64,000 nt of DNA from NCBI RefSeq assembly GCF_949628215.1, contig NC_134278.1, positions 34,490,115 through 34,554,114 on the forward strand. The letters are read 5' to 3'. Both the position numbers and the translations under genes were made by a program. The notes under the pieces were generated by a model, which saw nothing but the letters and a program-made list of their open reading frames with translations, was not told where the DNA came from and searched no databases. Positions within the stretch are counted from its first letter, which is position 1; every line of letters starts with the position of its first letter. Origin of the DNA: Phalacrocorax aristotelis. Lineage: Eukaryota; Chordata; Aves; Suliformes; Phalacrocoracidae. This document shows, one piece after another, positions 11,446 through 23,778 of the stretch.

Positions 11446-11999
11446 GGCTTCCGCTCCGCACCCGCAGGGCGGCAAGCGCGGCCCCACGGAAGAAGCGTTC
11501 CTGCCTTCCGCGTTAGGCAGGTTCCTCTTCCAGGCAGCGCTCCTCCGCTGAAGAAATGAAACCCCCGCCAGAGCGCCCGCGCTCTTACGCGCGGCTGGCC
11601 GCTGCCCCGCAGCCCAGGCGCGGGGAAGCTCGCGGAGCCGGGCGGGCGGCGCCACCCCGGGAGCCAATCCCCTGGCAGCGGTTTCCCGCTCTCGGGCGGC
11701 CCCGCCTGCCCGTGGGAGGAGGGCGGGTTGGCACTGGGGTTCCTCGGCCCTCATCGGCTGCTCGCAGCTCTCCGAGCGGCGGGTCCGGCTCCCGGCAGCA
11801 GGAGCTGCCCGCCGGGGCCGCTCCTCGCGGAACGGGCGGCCGCGGAGGAGCTCCGGCCCCGCCGTTACCGCCTCTTAGGCGCAGCCGGATCTGCTTCTCC
11901 CGAGCTGACGGAGGCGGCGGCGGCGGAGACGGCAGCCGCGCTCTCCGCTTCCGCTTCCTCCAGCCGCCGCCTGGGCCGGCGCTGCCGCGGGCGAGCGCC
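11446..11999. promoter_or_regulatory. Divergent CGAS/MTO1 promoter in CpG island
   Basis: The CGAS start codon (minus, 11445) and MTO1 start codon (plus, 12000) are separated by only 554 bases of very GC-rich, CpG-dense sequence. The CpG island extends over both first exons, about 10690-12900. A CCAAT box lies at 11664-11668 (GAGCCAATCC) and several GC boxes are visible; there is no obvious TATA box. This is the layout of a bidirectional housekeeping-type promoter. At 11553-11562 the sequence GAAATGAAAC resembles an interferon response element but has one spacer base instead of two, so it is only a weak candidate. Confidence 0.8.
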
Positions 12000-14900
12000 A
12001 TGTTGCTGCGCAGCCGCTGGCGCCGCCTGGCGCTACCCCCGGCGCCGCGGCCTGTGCACCGTCGGGCGGGCAACGAGGCTGGAGCGGCGGCGGGAGCGCG
12101 TTACGAAGTGGTGGTGATCGGCGGGGGCCATGCGGGGACGGAGGCGGCGGCGGCGGCCGCTCGCGGCGGGGGCCGCACGCTGCTGCTCACGCACAGGATC
12201 GGCACCATCGGTACCGCCGGGGGATGGCTGGGTCGGGGCTGGGCTCGGCCGCGGGCGCAGGGAACGCGGTAGTGCAGGGAGCCGGGCCCGCTATCCCGCG
12301 GGCGCCTCGGATCTCCCCGCTGTTTGCAGCGGCGCGGGGGTTGCGGGAGCTTCGGGCGGCGGTGGTGAGGGGTGTCCCCGTGTTCCCTTCTCAGGAGAGA
12401 TGTCCTGTAACCCCTCCTTCGGTGGCATCGGTAAGGGGCACCTCATGAGGGAGGTGGACGCGCTGGACGGGCTCTGCGGCCGGCTCTGCGACCGCGCCGG
12501 GGTGCACTACAAGGTGCTGAACCGCTGCAAGGGGCCGGCGGTCTGGGGCCTCCGCGCCCAGATCGACCGGGCCCGCTACAAGGAGCTCATGCAGGTGAAT
12601 GCGGGCGGGCGCCGGGAGGGGGTGCGGCCCAGCGCCCCACCCCCCTTCCCTCCCGCGGGGATGTTTACGAGTTGTGCGTGGGTTCCTGGGGCGGCGGGAC
12701 GGGGCCTGCAAGGCCTTGTGCGGCGGCGGGCTCTGCGCGGGGGAGGCGGCGGGGTGAGCAGCCTCGGCCCCGCGCTGCCCTCAGAGGGTGCCCCCGTTCC
12801 CCAGCCGAGGCGGAGGGGCTGGGGAGCGTCGCCGCCGGGGCGCGAGTGTGGGTGGCCCCTGGCGTCGCCCTGGCTGAGACTGCATAAACCATCTATAGGG
12901 ATATCTCTGTATACGGTCTGGTAAAAACGGTAGCTACTGTTAAATGGGAGTGGGGAGACTTTAAGAGAAAGTCAAGAGCGATGACTAGTTTAAAAACACT
13001 TTTTTATTTCCAGGGTTTTTTTGCATGTGCTTGTGAGCTGGAGTGTTAGAATGCATTAGTCAAATCTGAGGTATTAGGGTAATTAAGGATGATTGAGGAA
13101 GAAGAATTTTACAATGAGGGTGGTGAAGCCCAGAGAGGTTGTGGAGGCCCCATCCTAGAAACGTTCCAGGTCAGGTTGGACAGAGCTCTGAGATCTAGGG
13201 GAAGGTGTCCCTGCTCACTGCAGGGGGGGTTGGACTAGATGGCCTTTGAAGGCCCCTTCCAACCCAAACCATTCTTTGATTCTGTGATGATAAACTATAG
13301 AGGATAAGGGAGGGGTTGTTTTGTTTTTTAATATTTTTAATTTGGGTTTTTTTAATATTTTGGTACTTTAATGTGGTGTAAGTTGTTGGAGCTCAGCATA
13401 GTTTAAGAAATTCTCTAGCATTTTATATAGACATATATAAATATATATATATTTCATGACGAAATAGTTTCTTTTGAGCTTAAACTCTGCTGATGAATGA
13501 AAAGTTCTACTTGATAGATCAGATAATAGTACAGTAACTGAGTGTCTACCAAGTGACCTGATAAGGGAAAAGGGAAGAGGGTGATGGATGTTTGGGAAAT
13601 CAGCAGGGTTTGGGACTGCCCATATGTCGCATAACTTCCTAGATTTTTGCAGTAACTCCTTTCATGACAGAAAGAAATCCTTAACACACCACTGTTGACA
13701 GTTCGTGAGGCATCTGTGGAGGATCTTGTCTTGGCAGAGCCCGACTCAGACCGTCCCGGGAAATGCCGAGTCACAGGAGTCGTTCTGGGTATGTGCTAGT
13801 AACTCAGAAAGCACCTTCAGTTACTCTACGCTAGGAGCAGCCTTTGGGGTAAACACTTCTGATTCATCCATGAGAAAGTTGAATTAGATGATAGAGGCGA
13901 TTTAGGGCTGAGCGTGAACTAAACTAGATTAATATGTGTAATCCAATGAAAACCATACCAAGATCAATAGGATATTGGGAGGTTACATAAATTTAACTTT
14001 CTTCAGGCTACCAATACTGAATTCCATGCTGCGTTTTGAGATTTTATTTGGTAAATGGCGTATGCTGCCAACAACGTTACGGGGCAGCGGTGTCCTATTA
14101 CCCTTGCTTTATTACCTGCGCTGTTCTAGTAAACAAGCTTACTGAAATAAAAGCCTGGGTGGGAATTTTTCCCAGGAGTGGGTTTTCTGTGTCAGGGGTA
14201 ACATGCTTAGGAATAAGAAAAATATAGGAATAACTATGTGCTGTTTATTGCAGTTATTATCAGTGCTTTTGTTATTGAAATACTGATTTTTGTTGTAACG
14301 AAAGATGGATAAACCTTCAGCGAACACTGTTAGCCTAGTTTTAAACAGAAGCACCGGAATACCAGGGCTTTGTTGATGCTAAAATATATGCATCTCTGAA
14401 AACTTGATGTTTCAGGGGATGGGAGCACAGTACATGCGGGGAGTGTTATCCTGACCACTGGAACGTTTCTGAGGGGTATGGTCCTCATCGGACTGGAGAT
14501 GCACCCGGCTGGGCGGCTAGGGGACCAGCCAGCCATCGGGCTGGCTGAGACCCTGGAGAAACTGGGCTTTGCTGTGGGCAGGCTGAAGACTGGGACGCCG
14601 CCCCGACTTGCCAAAGATACCATTGACTTCAGTGGTCTGGAGGAGCGTGCAGCTGACAATCCTCCGGTGCCGTTCAGCTTCCTCAGCGAGGCTGTATGGA
14701 TCAAGGTGGGACAGCACGCATCAAATGCACATAGAGCTGGGTGGGGAGCAGTTCTGGGAATGTTACGCTCAGAATCAGTGAGGGAGTTGATGGCTGGGAA
14801 AGGGAGCCAGGCTGGGTTCATACTGGAGGTCTTATGTTTCTGAAGACTCTTAATGCAAAGGGAGAAATTGCGTGTTTTCTTTTGAAAGCAAGGACCTTTT

Positions 14901-17900
14901 TCCTCTCGCTTCTCAACTTGAGAACCAAACTTTCTTTGAATCAGAACTGCGCAAAATACGATATTATTAGTTGTATTCTTCATTTGCTGGTTAAGTGGTG
15001 GTTTACAAATTACTTTCAGTATTAGACCTGTATTGTGGAGATTTATGATGTCTGCTTGTTACCCCAGCTCTAGAATAAGACGAAAATGTTGAAATTAGAG
15101 ATCATTGGTAGTGTTGACTAGGAAAGAGAAAGGATGGAGTTGTCCACAGAGATCAGAGGTGACGTGTTAACAGAACTTAGAAGCAGAAAAAACAGTCTTT
15201 CCAAAGAAAATATTGGAAAATGGATGGTGCTCTTACATAATATAGTTAAACAGCACAGAATTAAGTATCAGGATTTTATTTGCCCCAGAGCATATAGGAA
15301 TTGCAATAACCTATTATAGCTGGGGTGAGGGTGAAAGTAATACCCCTTGAAGTCCTTGGTATGTGTAGGAAAGGTTTTAAGGGGTCGAGGTACAACATTA
15401 TTACTATTTTGAATGTGAGTCTATTAACTCTTTTTCAGACAAAATTAAGTACTTTACATGGTGGGTTTTTTTCCCAGCTTGAATTTTCCATGTTAATTGC
15501 AGGGTTTTCAGAGATTTCTTCTTGTCTTCATCAACGCTTTGATTGGCTGTTAGCTGTAGAGTCAGCACTTACTCCTCTTACTTCAGGGCTTTGAATTCCT
15601 GCAGTTAATTTAAATGCTGTCATATAATGTGTTTCTGTAATAGGAATATCCATCCTGTAGTTAGGAATACAGTGGGTAGAGTAGAACTTGAGCTCTGGGC
15701 TCCCAAGTTCTGTTTTGTTTTTGGTCTGCTTTTGGCCATGTTGCTCAAGCTCTGTGATTGCTCATGTTCTGTCTGTACAGTGGGTATGACAGCACTACCC
15801 ATCTCTCCAGGAAGTGAGAGCCAACTGTCATGGAAAAGCCCTTGCAGGTCCTCAGAGTTGCTCAGGAAGTATACAGTGTTGCGACTGGAATAACTTAAAG
15901 TGAGCTTTGGCCTCTTTCAGCCAGAAGATCAGCTGTCATGTTACCTGACTCGCACTACCGCAAAAGCCCAGCAAATTATCCATGATAACCTCCACCTGAA
16001 CAACCATATAAGGGAGACAACAAAGGGCCCGCGGTAAGGATGTGGCATCATGCAAGGCTGTCAGTGGCATGAGCTGACCATCTGTCTGAAACTGTGGCTC
16101 TCCCCTGCTTTGCTTCTGGAAAGTTACTTTTCCTCCATGTCAGGTGGTGCTCATGGCTGTTTACTGTTGCAGGTACTGTCCCTCTCTTGAATCAAAGGTT
16201 CTGCGCTTCCCAAACCGAGAGCATCAGGTGTGGCTGGAGCCCGAAGGCTTGGAGTCCAATGTCATTTACCCCCAAGGCATGTCGATGACGCTGCCACCTG
16301 AGCTCCAGGAGCAGGTGATCAAATCCATCCCAGGCTTGGAAAAAGCCAAGATGTTACAGCCAGGTGAGGGGTTGAATAGTTTTAAAGCTGTTTGTCACAT
16401 TGGTTACCAGTTCATAAAACCCATATTTTGTTTAGACCATAGCAAAAATAAGGTAATATGAAACAAAATTATTTTTACCATGCAGGGATTTTTAGAATCA
16501 TAGAATCTTTAAGGTTGGAAAAGACCTCTAAGATCATCAAGTCCAACCATCAACCCAACACCACAGTGTCTCCTAAACCATGCCCTGAAGTGCAACATCT
16601 ACACGTTTTTTGAACACCTCCAGGGGTGGCGACTCCACCACTTCCCTGGGCAGCCTGTTCCAATGCCTTACCACTCTTTACTAAAAAGTAAAGAAATTTT
16701 TCCTAATATCCAATCTAAACCTGCCCTGATGCAACTTGAGGCCATTTCCTCTCCTATCACTAGTAACTTGGGAGAAGAGACCAACACCCACCTCATGACA
16801 ACCTCCTTACAGGTAGTTGTAGAGAGCGATAAGGTCTCCCCTCAGCCTTCTCCAGGCTAAACACCCCCAGTTCCCTCAGCCGCTCCTCATAAGACTTGTT
16901 CTCCAGACCCTTCACCAGCTTTGCTGCCCTCTTGTGGACACACTCCAGCGATTTTTTTCCTTGGTTTTTAAATCATAAATAAAAGTTGATTACCTAAGTC
17001 ATTCTGCCCCACTGATTGCCTTTGCTGATAAATAGGGACCTTCAAAATCCCTCCTGTGAGATCTGTCTTGTTTTTCATAGGCTACGGGGTACAATATGAT
17101 TTTTTAGATCCCCGTCAACTGACTGCTTCTCTTGAGTCTCGTCTTGTTCAGCGCCTCTTCTTTGCAGGCCAGATAAATGGCACTACAGGCTATGAAGAAG
17201 CTGCAGCTCAGGTGGGTGAATCTGATAATGTATACTCAGCACTCAGAAAGGGATATTGCATTTGTCTTTGATATGCAGTCTTGCTAGGCCCATCTGGTGC
17301 TAATGAGGTGGTCTTACTTGTGTTGCTCACCCCGAATCCGGATTTGCCCAGGTATTTTTACTTCTAGCATCTACAGTTGCTGTTACTGAGATTGCAGTAA
17401 TGAAAGTAATTGAAAGCACTGTCAAATGTTTCAGTATGGAGACTGTGCAATGGGTATAATTGAAAACATGTGGAAATTGACGCTGGTCACATCAGCAGGG
17501 GCCAAGGGGCCCTTCAGACACTCGTAGTATTGCAAGAAAGAAACTACCTAGATTACTAGCACAGACCTTTGCATTTTCCAGGGTACAGTTTGACACATGA
17601 GTCTTCGGGGGCAGATGTGCTGGTATTTTAGCCACTAAGAGACCAATAAATGTGTTTTATTTTGTTTTCTGTCTGCCTAGGGTGTGATTGCTGGGATTAA
17701 TGCTTGCCTACGGGTTCATGGCAAGCCCCCTTTCATTGTCAGTCGCACCGAAAGCTATGTTGGTGTCCTCATCGATGACCTTACCACTCTGGGCACCAGC
17801 GAGCCTTACCGGATGTTCACCAGCCGCGTGGAGTTCCGCATGTCCCTCCGGCCTGACAATGCCGACGCCAGGCTCACCCACAGAGGTATTTTATTTCAGT

Positions 17901-20006
17901 GGGACTTGCAATGAGCAGCCCTGCCTAGTTGTAGGCCTTTGTCTCATACGCCATCTGTCTCTGCAGGTTTTGAAGAAGCTGGGTGTGTGTCACAGCAGCG
18001 ATATGAACAAGCAGTTAAGATGAGAGCTGCTTTAGAGGATGGAATTGCAACACTCAAATCCCTTCAGTTCAGCATATCCAAATGGTCCCGCTTAATGCCA
18101 GAAGTTCCCTTCAGTAGCAGTCGAAGGTCGCCTGTCAGGTAAAGGTTACAGCTGAAGCTTCCTGGTTTGACCTACACTTGCTTTAGCATATTTGGCTAGT
18201 GGTTTCACAGCATTTGTCCATCCTTCCTGAAGCCGCCAGTACTCCAAGATGCCAGCTTTATCACCTTCAGGGGACAGACATCCAATGTTTGCCTATAGAA
18301 TAAGTGTGACGTTACTATGCCACATTTCCTGGTGCTGACATAGGCTCCCAAAGTAAGGGGTTACTCCACTGGCCCAGACAGTTCTTGCTGTCCTTGTTGA
18401 GAGTGTCACCAAGTGGGGATGGTTTTGCAGTGCGTTGCTGCTTTGCTGAAAGCTTGATAAAGGAGCAGCTGATTTCAGGTTAGTGTCAGGTGGTAGCTGT
18501 TCCTGTATAAAAAACCCCTTGCTTCCCTTACCCATCTCTCATCTCACGGTATCTTTTCTGTTGTTTTAGATCAGTGACTAAGACCTGGCTGACTTGGCCT
18601 GTGTGAAAGCTTCCCCTTGAAGCCTTTACCTCATCCCTTCTATCTGGCTGTTCATTTTTCTTAGAGAGCCCCTCTTCAAGAGCTGAACTGCTCTTGTGTA
18701 CACTGAGAGTAGATAGTAGGGGACTGAGCTTGGTTCTGCAGTAGTTCTGGCTTATGCCGAGATCTTTACAAGTTTGGGCTGGGAACAGCTGTAAATCTGC
18801 CTTACACAAGTGACTCCTTCCTACCATAAAAACTTACTCTTGTTCTCCACAGTGCCTTTGACATCCTTCAACATCCGGAGGCCAACATGGAGGTTCTGGC
18901 AAGGGCTGTCCCAGAGCCCCTGGGAAAGCTTGCTCAGTGGAGAGAACTGGCAGAGAGATTGAAAATAGAAGGTAGAGTACAAGAATTAGTGGGATCCGTG
19001 TAGGATTTGTTCAGTACAGGGAGAGCCAACCCGTTCATCCCAGTGTGTTTCATGTTGCTGCTTAGTGACATGAAACACTTGTATCAGAGCATGGGCCTTT
19101 TACTGTAGGCCACAGCCCGATGCAAGCACCTGTGTTTCACTTTGTGGGCTGAGATCAATTATTCATGTTCACTCTGGGGTTTTTCCTCCTGTCATCCTTT
19201 CCGGGAATGAGAGGAAAAAACAGCCAATGTGTCTTAATTCCTGTAACAAATTCAAGAGTAGCACTTCTTCCAAAGTGTTGATGTGAATGAGGCTTTTTAG
19301 TCTGTGAGGCTAGAAACTTCCTTAGGAGCTTTTGACCGTCTCAGTGGAATTGCTCGCTCTGCTTCCGAGAATCTGTAAGTGGCCCCTTTCACATGAACAT
19401 CTATATCTGGTTGTCTTGTTTGCCTGATCTTCCATCACAGCTGCTTACGAGTGGTGTGTAGCCAACCAACAGCAGGAAATAGAAGAAGTGCGTCGTGATG
19501 AAGCCCTCCAACTGCCAGAGGATCTAGATTACTTTGCCATTGATGCATCGCTCTCAGCAGAGGTGCGGGAGAAACTGGACTCCAACCGTCCCCAGACGGT
19601 AAGATACTGGGCCACTGCAAGGATGAGCAGCGATGAAATTCCTTCTGTGTCTTCCCAAGGGACCTGGGGGGTGAGGAGAATCAGGGAAAGGAATACCCAC
19701 AGGTTTTGATCTCATTTCTCACTAGCTCCAGTGTTGTAGGTTTGTTCTTGGTTAATTTGTCCCTGTTCCCATACGTAGATTGGTGCAGTCAGCCGCATCC
19801 CTGGAATTACACCAGCTGCTATCGTTAACCTGCTAAGGTTTGTGAAAACCAGTCACCAGAAGACAGAGAAGCTAAAAGCGTTACCTCAGACTGGCAAGTA
19901 TTTACCAGGGAAAATGTACTCGGAGAAAGCAACTTCCCAGCGACAGATTCCAGCAGAGTTTTCTGAAGAGGAGCCAGAGAGTACCTTCGTTAAAACACCT
20001 TTGTAG
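12000..20006 (+). CDS. MTO1: MTO1, mitochondrial tRNA wobble modification enzyme (complete, 12 exons)
   Basis: MTO1 is the mitochondrial MnmG/GidA homologue. With GTPBP3 it uses FAD, a folate one-carbon unit and taurine to make 5-taurinomethyluridine at the tRNA wobble position. Exons: 12000-12210, 12395-12594, 13671-13788, 14416-14705, 15921-16033, 16173-16363, 17081-17211, 17681-17885, 17967-18138, 18853-18971, 19441-19598, 19779-20006. All have GT-AG boundaries and matching phases, giving 711 residues (human about 717). An arginine-rich, mostly non-acidic N-terminus of about 34 residues fits a matrix-targeting peptide. The FAD-binding GGGHAGTE is at 41-48. GidA signature 1 ([11 protein letters not shown]) starts at 309. 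Signature 2 ([16 protein letters not shown] then GVIAGINA) spans 403-425. The C-terminal tRNA/partner-binding domain contains [19 protein letters not shown]. The last about 40 residues diverge from the human tail. The start has a fair Kozak context (GCGCCATGT). Introns 2 and 6 carry CR1 pieces. Confidence 0.95.
13105..13292 (+). repeat. CR1 LINE 3' fragment in MTO1 intron 2
   Basis: This about 190-bp piece runs from GAGGGTGGTGAAGCCCAGAG through TTGGACTAGATGGCCTTTGA to the terminal TTCTTTGATTCTGTGATGAT. This is the standard CR1 3' region in the sense orientation of the gene. It is 5'-truncated and non-coding. Confidence 0.9.
16494..16950 (-). repeat. CR1 LINE 3' fragment in MTO1 intron 6
   Basis: It begins with AGAATCATAGAATC, the reverse complement of the CR1 tail, and continues with AAGACCTCTAAGATCATCAA and the CAGGGGTGGCGACTCCACCA block. 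It ends near CACACTCCAGCG. At about 457 bp it is the longest clear CR1 3' segment here, and it is inserted antisense to MTO1. Confidence 0.93.
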
Positions 20007-20600
20007 AGAAGCGTATCCCTCCTACCTGAGAATGTGGTAAGATCACCGGTGCTCACGAGCCTCTTCACAGGGAGAACCGATGCTGGCTGGATCCAAAGCA
20101 GTTCTAGTTGTGTTCTGTGGCAGCGTGATTGAGTAGAACAAAGATGGCGAATGCGCAAACCTGGAGTAAATGGTGAGGAACTTAAATATAGCCTGTGATT
20201 TTTGCCAATCCAAATGAAAAGACGGGAATTGCTTTTAAAATTCCACATGATTGGAAGATGTCAGGTAGTCAAAATTTGTTCTAAAGCACCTTGGAAAGGA
20301 CAGCGTTTTGCTTGTCTGAAAAAAGTAAGAAGTGTTACCGTGCTGAACCCACAGCAGCACAAGAGGATTTGAGGTGGAAAGCATGCTCCATCGACTTCAG
20401 TGCTTGTGTCTATACCTGTGCAGTGACTACACAGAGTCTGATGTTTCAGTGGGATGGCAGCCAATAGGAGACACTTGGTTATGAAAATGTGTGCCACACG
20501 AATATTTAAACTTACGTAGGAGACCGATTGTAAACGCTGTATTCTGGGCTTTTTTTTTCTCCTTTAAAATAAATAAAGCTTATCTTGAAACTTGCTGAAG
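20007..20600 (+). other. MTO1: MTO1 3' UTR and poly(A) signal
   Basis: After the TAG stop (20004-20006) there are about 560 bases of non-coding sequence to overlapping AATAAA hexamers at 20568-20573 and 20572-20577. A GT-rich downstream element (TTGGTTGTCAC) follows. Cleavage is expected near 20590-20600. Confidence 0.75.
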
Positions 20601-20815
20601 AACTTGGTTGTCACTTAGCTTTTGGTATAACCTTGGTGATTCACTGGCTCACAGTTCACACAGGTGAGGTGGGGCAAGATTTGCTGCAGAACTGGTGAAG
20701 GCAGCTGGGGCAAGACTCGCTGCATAGGCCAGGGTGCTGGGGAAGGTGGGGGCATATTGTGGCCTGCTCCAGGAGCCCCCGTTCCGGGCAGCGTGGTGAC
20801 TGACGTGCTGGGTGC

Positions 20816-20838
20816 GGGGGGGGGGGGGTGGGGGGGTG
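20816..20838. repeat. G13-T-G7-T-GG run
   Basis: Thirteen G, one T, seven G, one T and a short further G pair lie about 220 bases past the MTO1 poly(A) site on its sense strand. The run is a strong G-quadruplex candidate. G-rich runs just downstream of poly(A) sites can pause RNA polymerase II, but that role here is inference. Confidence 0.8.
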
Positions 20839-23510
20839 GCTTGGCAGCCTCAGAGCGGGACTGAGTTTGTCATCAGCACTGGTGCTGCAAGTGACAGTGA
20901 GGTAACTCACATCTGAACAAGGTATGTTTTGGGCAGTCAGTTTGTCATGGGCCATCAGGAAATTAAATGATGAAGTACAAGCTGTCACTGTGCAGCTACT
21001 GAATCTTTGCCTGACTTGGGCAGCAGTCCTGGATGCTTGTCTCATTTCTGAGCATCCTCTGAATTGACGGTACAAACAGGCTTGGCAACAAGTTTTGTTG
21101 GAATTCGACATAGCTGTTGTTTTGAAATTATGATCCAGGACTTTTCTCTGCTCTGGGTGAGTAGTTTCTTTCCTGTCGGAGCAAATCCTTTTTGTGGACA
21201 AAGGCCCTCTCATGCAGTGGGAGGATGGGCAGAGCTAAAAGCTTTGGGGCATCATCAGCCCACCTGAAAGCATCTCCCTGCCACCAGCTATTGACCTGTA
21301 CGGAACAGTTTTAGACACATCGTGGCCAGTTCATGACAGAATGGCTCAGAAAAGCTAACATGTACTTGCCCATTTTCCTTCCAGCTTTGCCAGCTCCAAT
21401 TACTTCAATTTTGTAAGCTTACGCTTAGCGTAAGGAAGGAGGCCACGCTTTCTGTGGCGTGACTTAGGCTGCAGGTATGGTGTTCTCGAAATTCCAGCTA
21501 TATGAATTTGAAGCAGCCCTAAATCCCTTGCCTCTCTGCCTCTTCAGAGCAGTGGAGCTTCTGATCAAGAAGGTTTCATGCTTTCTCCACTGCGCTCTTT
21601 GCATTTTGTTTGGTTTTGATGTACTAGGAAGGAAGCCCTATTGACACCTTCATCCTCTCACCTCTAAGCAGATCGTGCAATCTCAGAACTGCATTTCCTA
21701 GTTCTTGTCAGCAGTCATCTGACAGGAAAACCTTGCTTCCAATAACGTGTGTCTTGAAAGGCAGGCCCCGCATGCCCAGCTACAAAAGCAAACGCTTTTT
21801 CAGCTTTCTGCGCTAAATTCCTGTGCTACAAAGGCCTTAGTTCTGAGTTCACACACACCAGTGTAAATCAAAGGGTGATTCCACTGAGCCGGGCTGCACC
21901 GGTGTCAAGAGCTTTTACTTCTAGCAAATAATGCACAGCCGTGGTCTAAGAGTTAGAAAGGGGGCAGAGAGTTACTTAACTCCGAGGGAGACTGAAGTCA
22001 GAAGTGTGTGCATGCACTGCTTTCCAGCAGATCTCTTGTAACAGCTGCTCTCTATATTTCGGCGTGAAGTGGGGCTTTGGCCACTGGTGAGCTCCCTTGT
22101 TGAGACAGGGTGTCCTCTGTTCACATGTGCGGGTTAACGATGTCCATATTTGCTGAAATGGGAAAACGTGGCGTGTGCACAAGTTTGAGGACTGGCCGTT
22201 CGTCAGGTATTAGCTTCGTGTGTGTAGGGCTTGCCACAACCTCTTGTGCTCGTTAAACAGTTCTTGTCTGAGAGGACTTTTAACATGAAAAGAAGTTATA
22301 GCTATGAGTAGCTCTATGTGCACAGAAAGTCTAAATAATCTGCTGTAAATAGCATGGGCAGATAGAATGCAGACATGGTGCCATCTGCCAGGCTCCGCCG
22401 GGGATTGTTACAAGGCCCAAGGTTTGGTTTTTTACACAAAGACGAAGTGAGCTTAAACCCTCGCAGTTCTGCGGTCTCGCTAAGCCTGACAGGATGGGAA
22501 GGGCAGAACCAGGGGAGCCTGCCGTTGACATGGATGTCTGCTTGCTTTTCCTTGCCTGTGCTGTAATGAATTGCATTTTGTCCTCCTGTAATCCTTACTG
22601 TGACTGAGGCAAGCAGGGAGGGTAGGGTGCGTGGGGAGGTTGGCCTAACTCGTTGCGCATACCAAGGGTCTTTGTGTTCCCTGTGTCGATGCAAGTCTCT
22701 CTTTTTATCCTCCAGCAGAAGAGGCCTGGTGATCAGCAATTTTCCCTAAGCTAAATTTCCTCAGATCTCTACCACTCCATCTTGTACCAGATTTTCAAGA
22801 CAATTGTTGCCTTCTTTTTCTAGCTTCTGTTTTATATGGTACTTGGACTGACCAGATTCTTCATCTTTTCTTTATTTCTGCCTGGAAAATGGGAGCAAGA
22901 GAAAAATAGGATGACATTTTACACTAGGAGACACTAAAAGCTGTCACCACCCAGTCTTTTATGCTCTCAGTGCTGCTGGAATGGCTGCAACGGTGCAGCA
23001 GTGGCTGTGCTAAATGTCTTAGTCCCCTGCTTTGCTGGCCCTTGCAAGTACAGATGTGCCTCCTAACTGAACATTGACTTTGCACTTTGGTTAGTAACGA
23101 TCGTCACTTGTGTTCGTTTTAGATGCTATGGGGTTTATTGGCTTTGATGCCTACACGTCCCAGGTTGTGCTCCGCCACCCAGTGACAGGTATCTCAAGGC
23201 TCCAGTTAGCGGATGCAGGAGGAATCCACCGTCCCGCAGGAGCTGCTGTTTCCACCAGGGCGGCGCTCTCTGTGCTCTCCCCAGACCACAGCCTGGGCTG
23301 CTTGGAGTCCTTCCAGGTGTTTGTTTCCCCCTCTGGCCGTGGCTTCATGGGGCTCATGAGAAATGTGTCTTTCCCCTCTCGTGCTGAAAGTTAGTGGTGG
23401 CCGGGGCGTTCATCTGGAACATGGGAGACTTGCTCTGCAATTGCTATTACAAAAAGGGCAGAGAAAAAGGGAATGATTCTTGATCTATTGTTTTAGCCGC
23501 AGGGATGCTT

Positions 23511-23778
23511 TAGAATCATAGAATGGCCTGAGTTGGAAGGGACCCACAAGGATCATCGAACCCAACTCCTCTCCCTGCATAGGACAGCCCCAAAATTCAC
23601 ACCATGTGTCTGAGGGTGTTGTCCAAGTGCTTAAATATTGTCAGGCTTGGGGCTGTGACTGCCTCCCTGGGGAGCCTGTTCCGGTGCTCCACTGCCCTCT
23701 GGGGGAAGAGCTTTTTCCTAATATCCAGCATAAACCTCCCTGGCACATCTTCCTGCCACTCCCTCGGGTCCTTTAGGG
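23511..23778 (-). repeat. CR1 LINE 3' fragment
   Basis: It starts with TAGAATCATAGAATGGCCTG and continues with GGGACCCACAAGGATCATCG and the CTGCCACTCCCTCGGGTCCT motif. This is a reverse-oriented CR1 3' region of about 270 bp. Confidence 0.93.

Noticed and set aside
10714-11559. Plus-strand long frames over CGAS exon 1
   Set aside because: They are antisense shadows of the CGAS exon in GC-rich DNA, with low-complexity products and no domain.
22314-22739. 141-codon minus-strand frame in the MTO1-EEF1A1 spacer
   Set aside because: No domain, signal or splice context was seen, and the length is within chance expectation.
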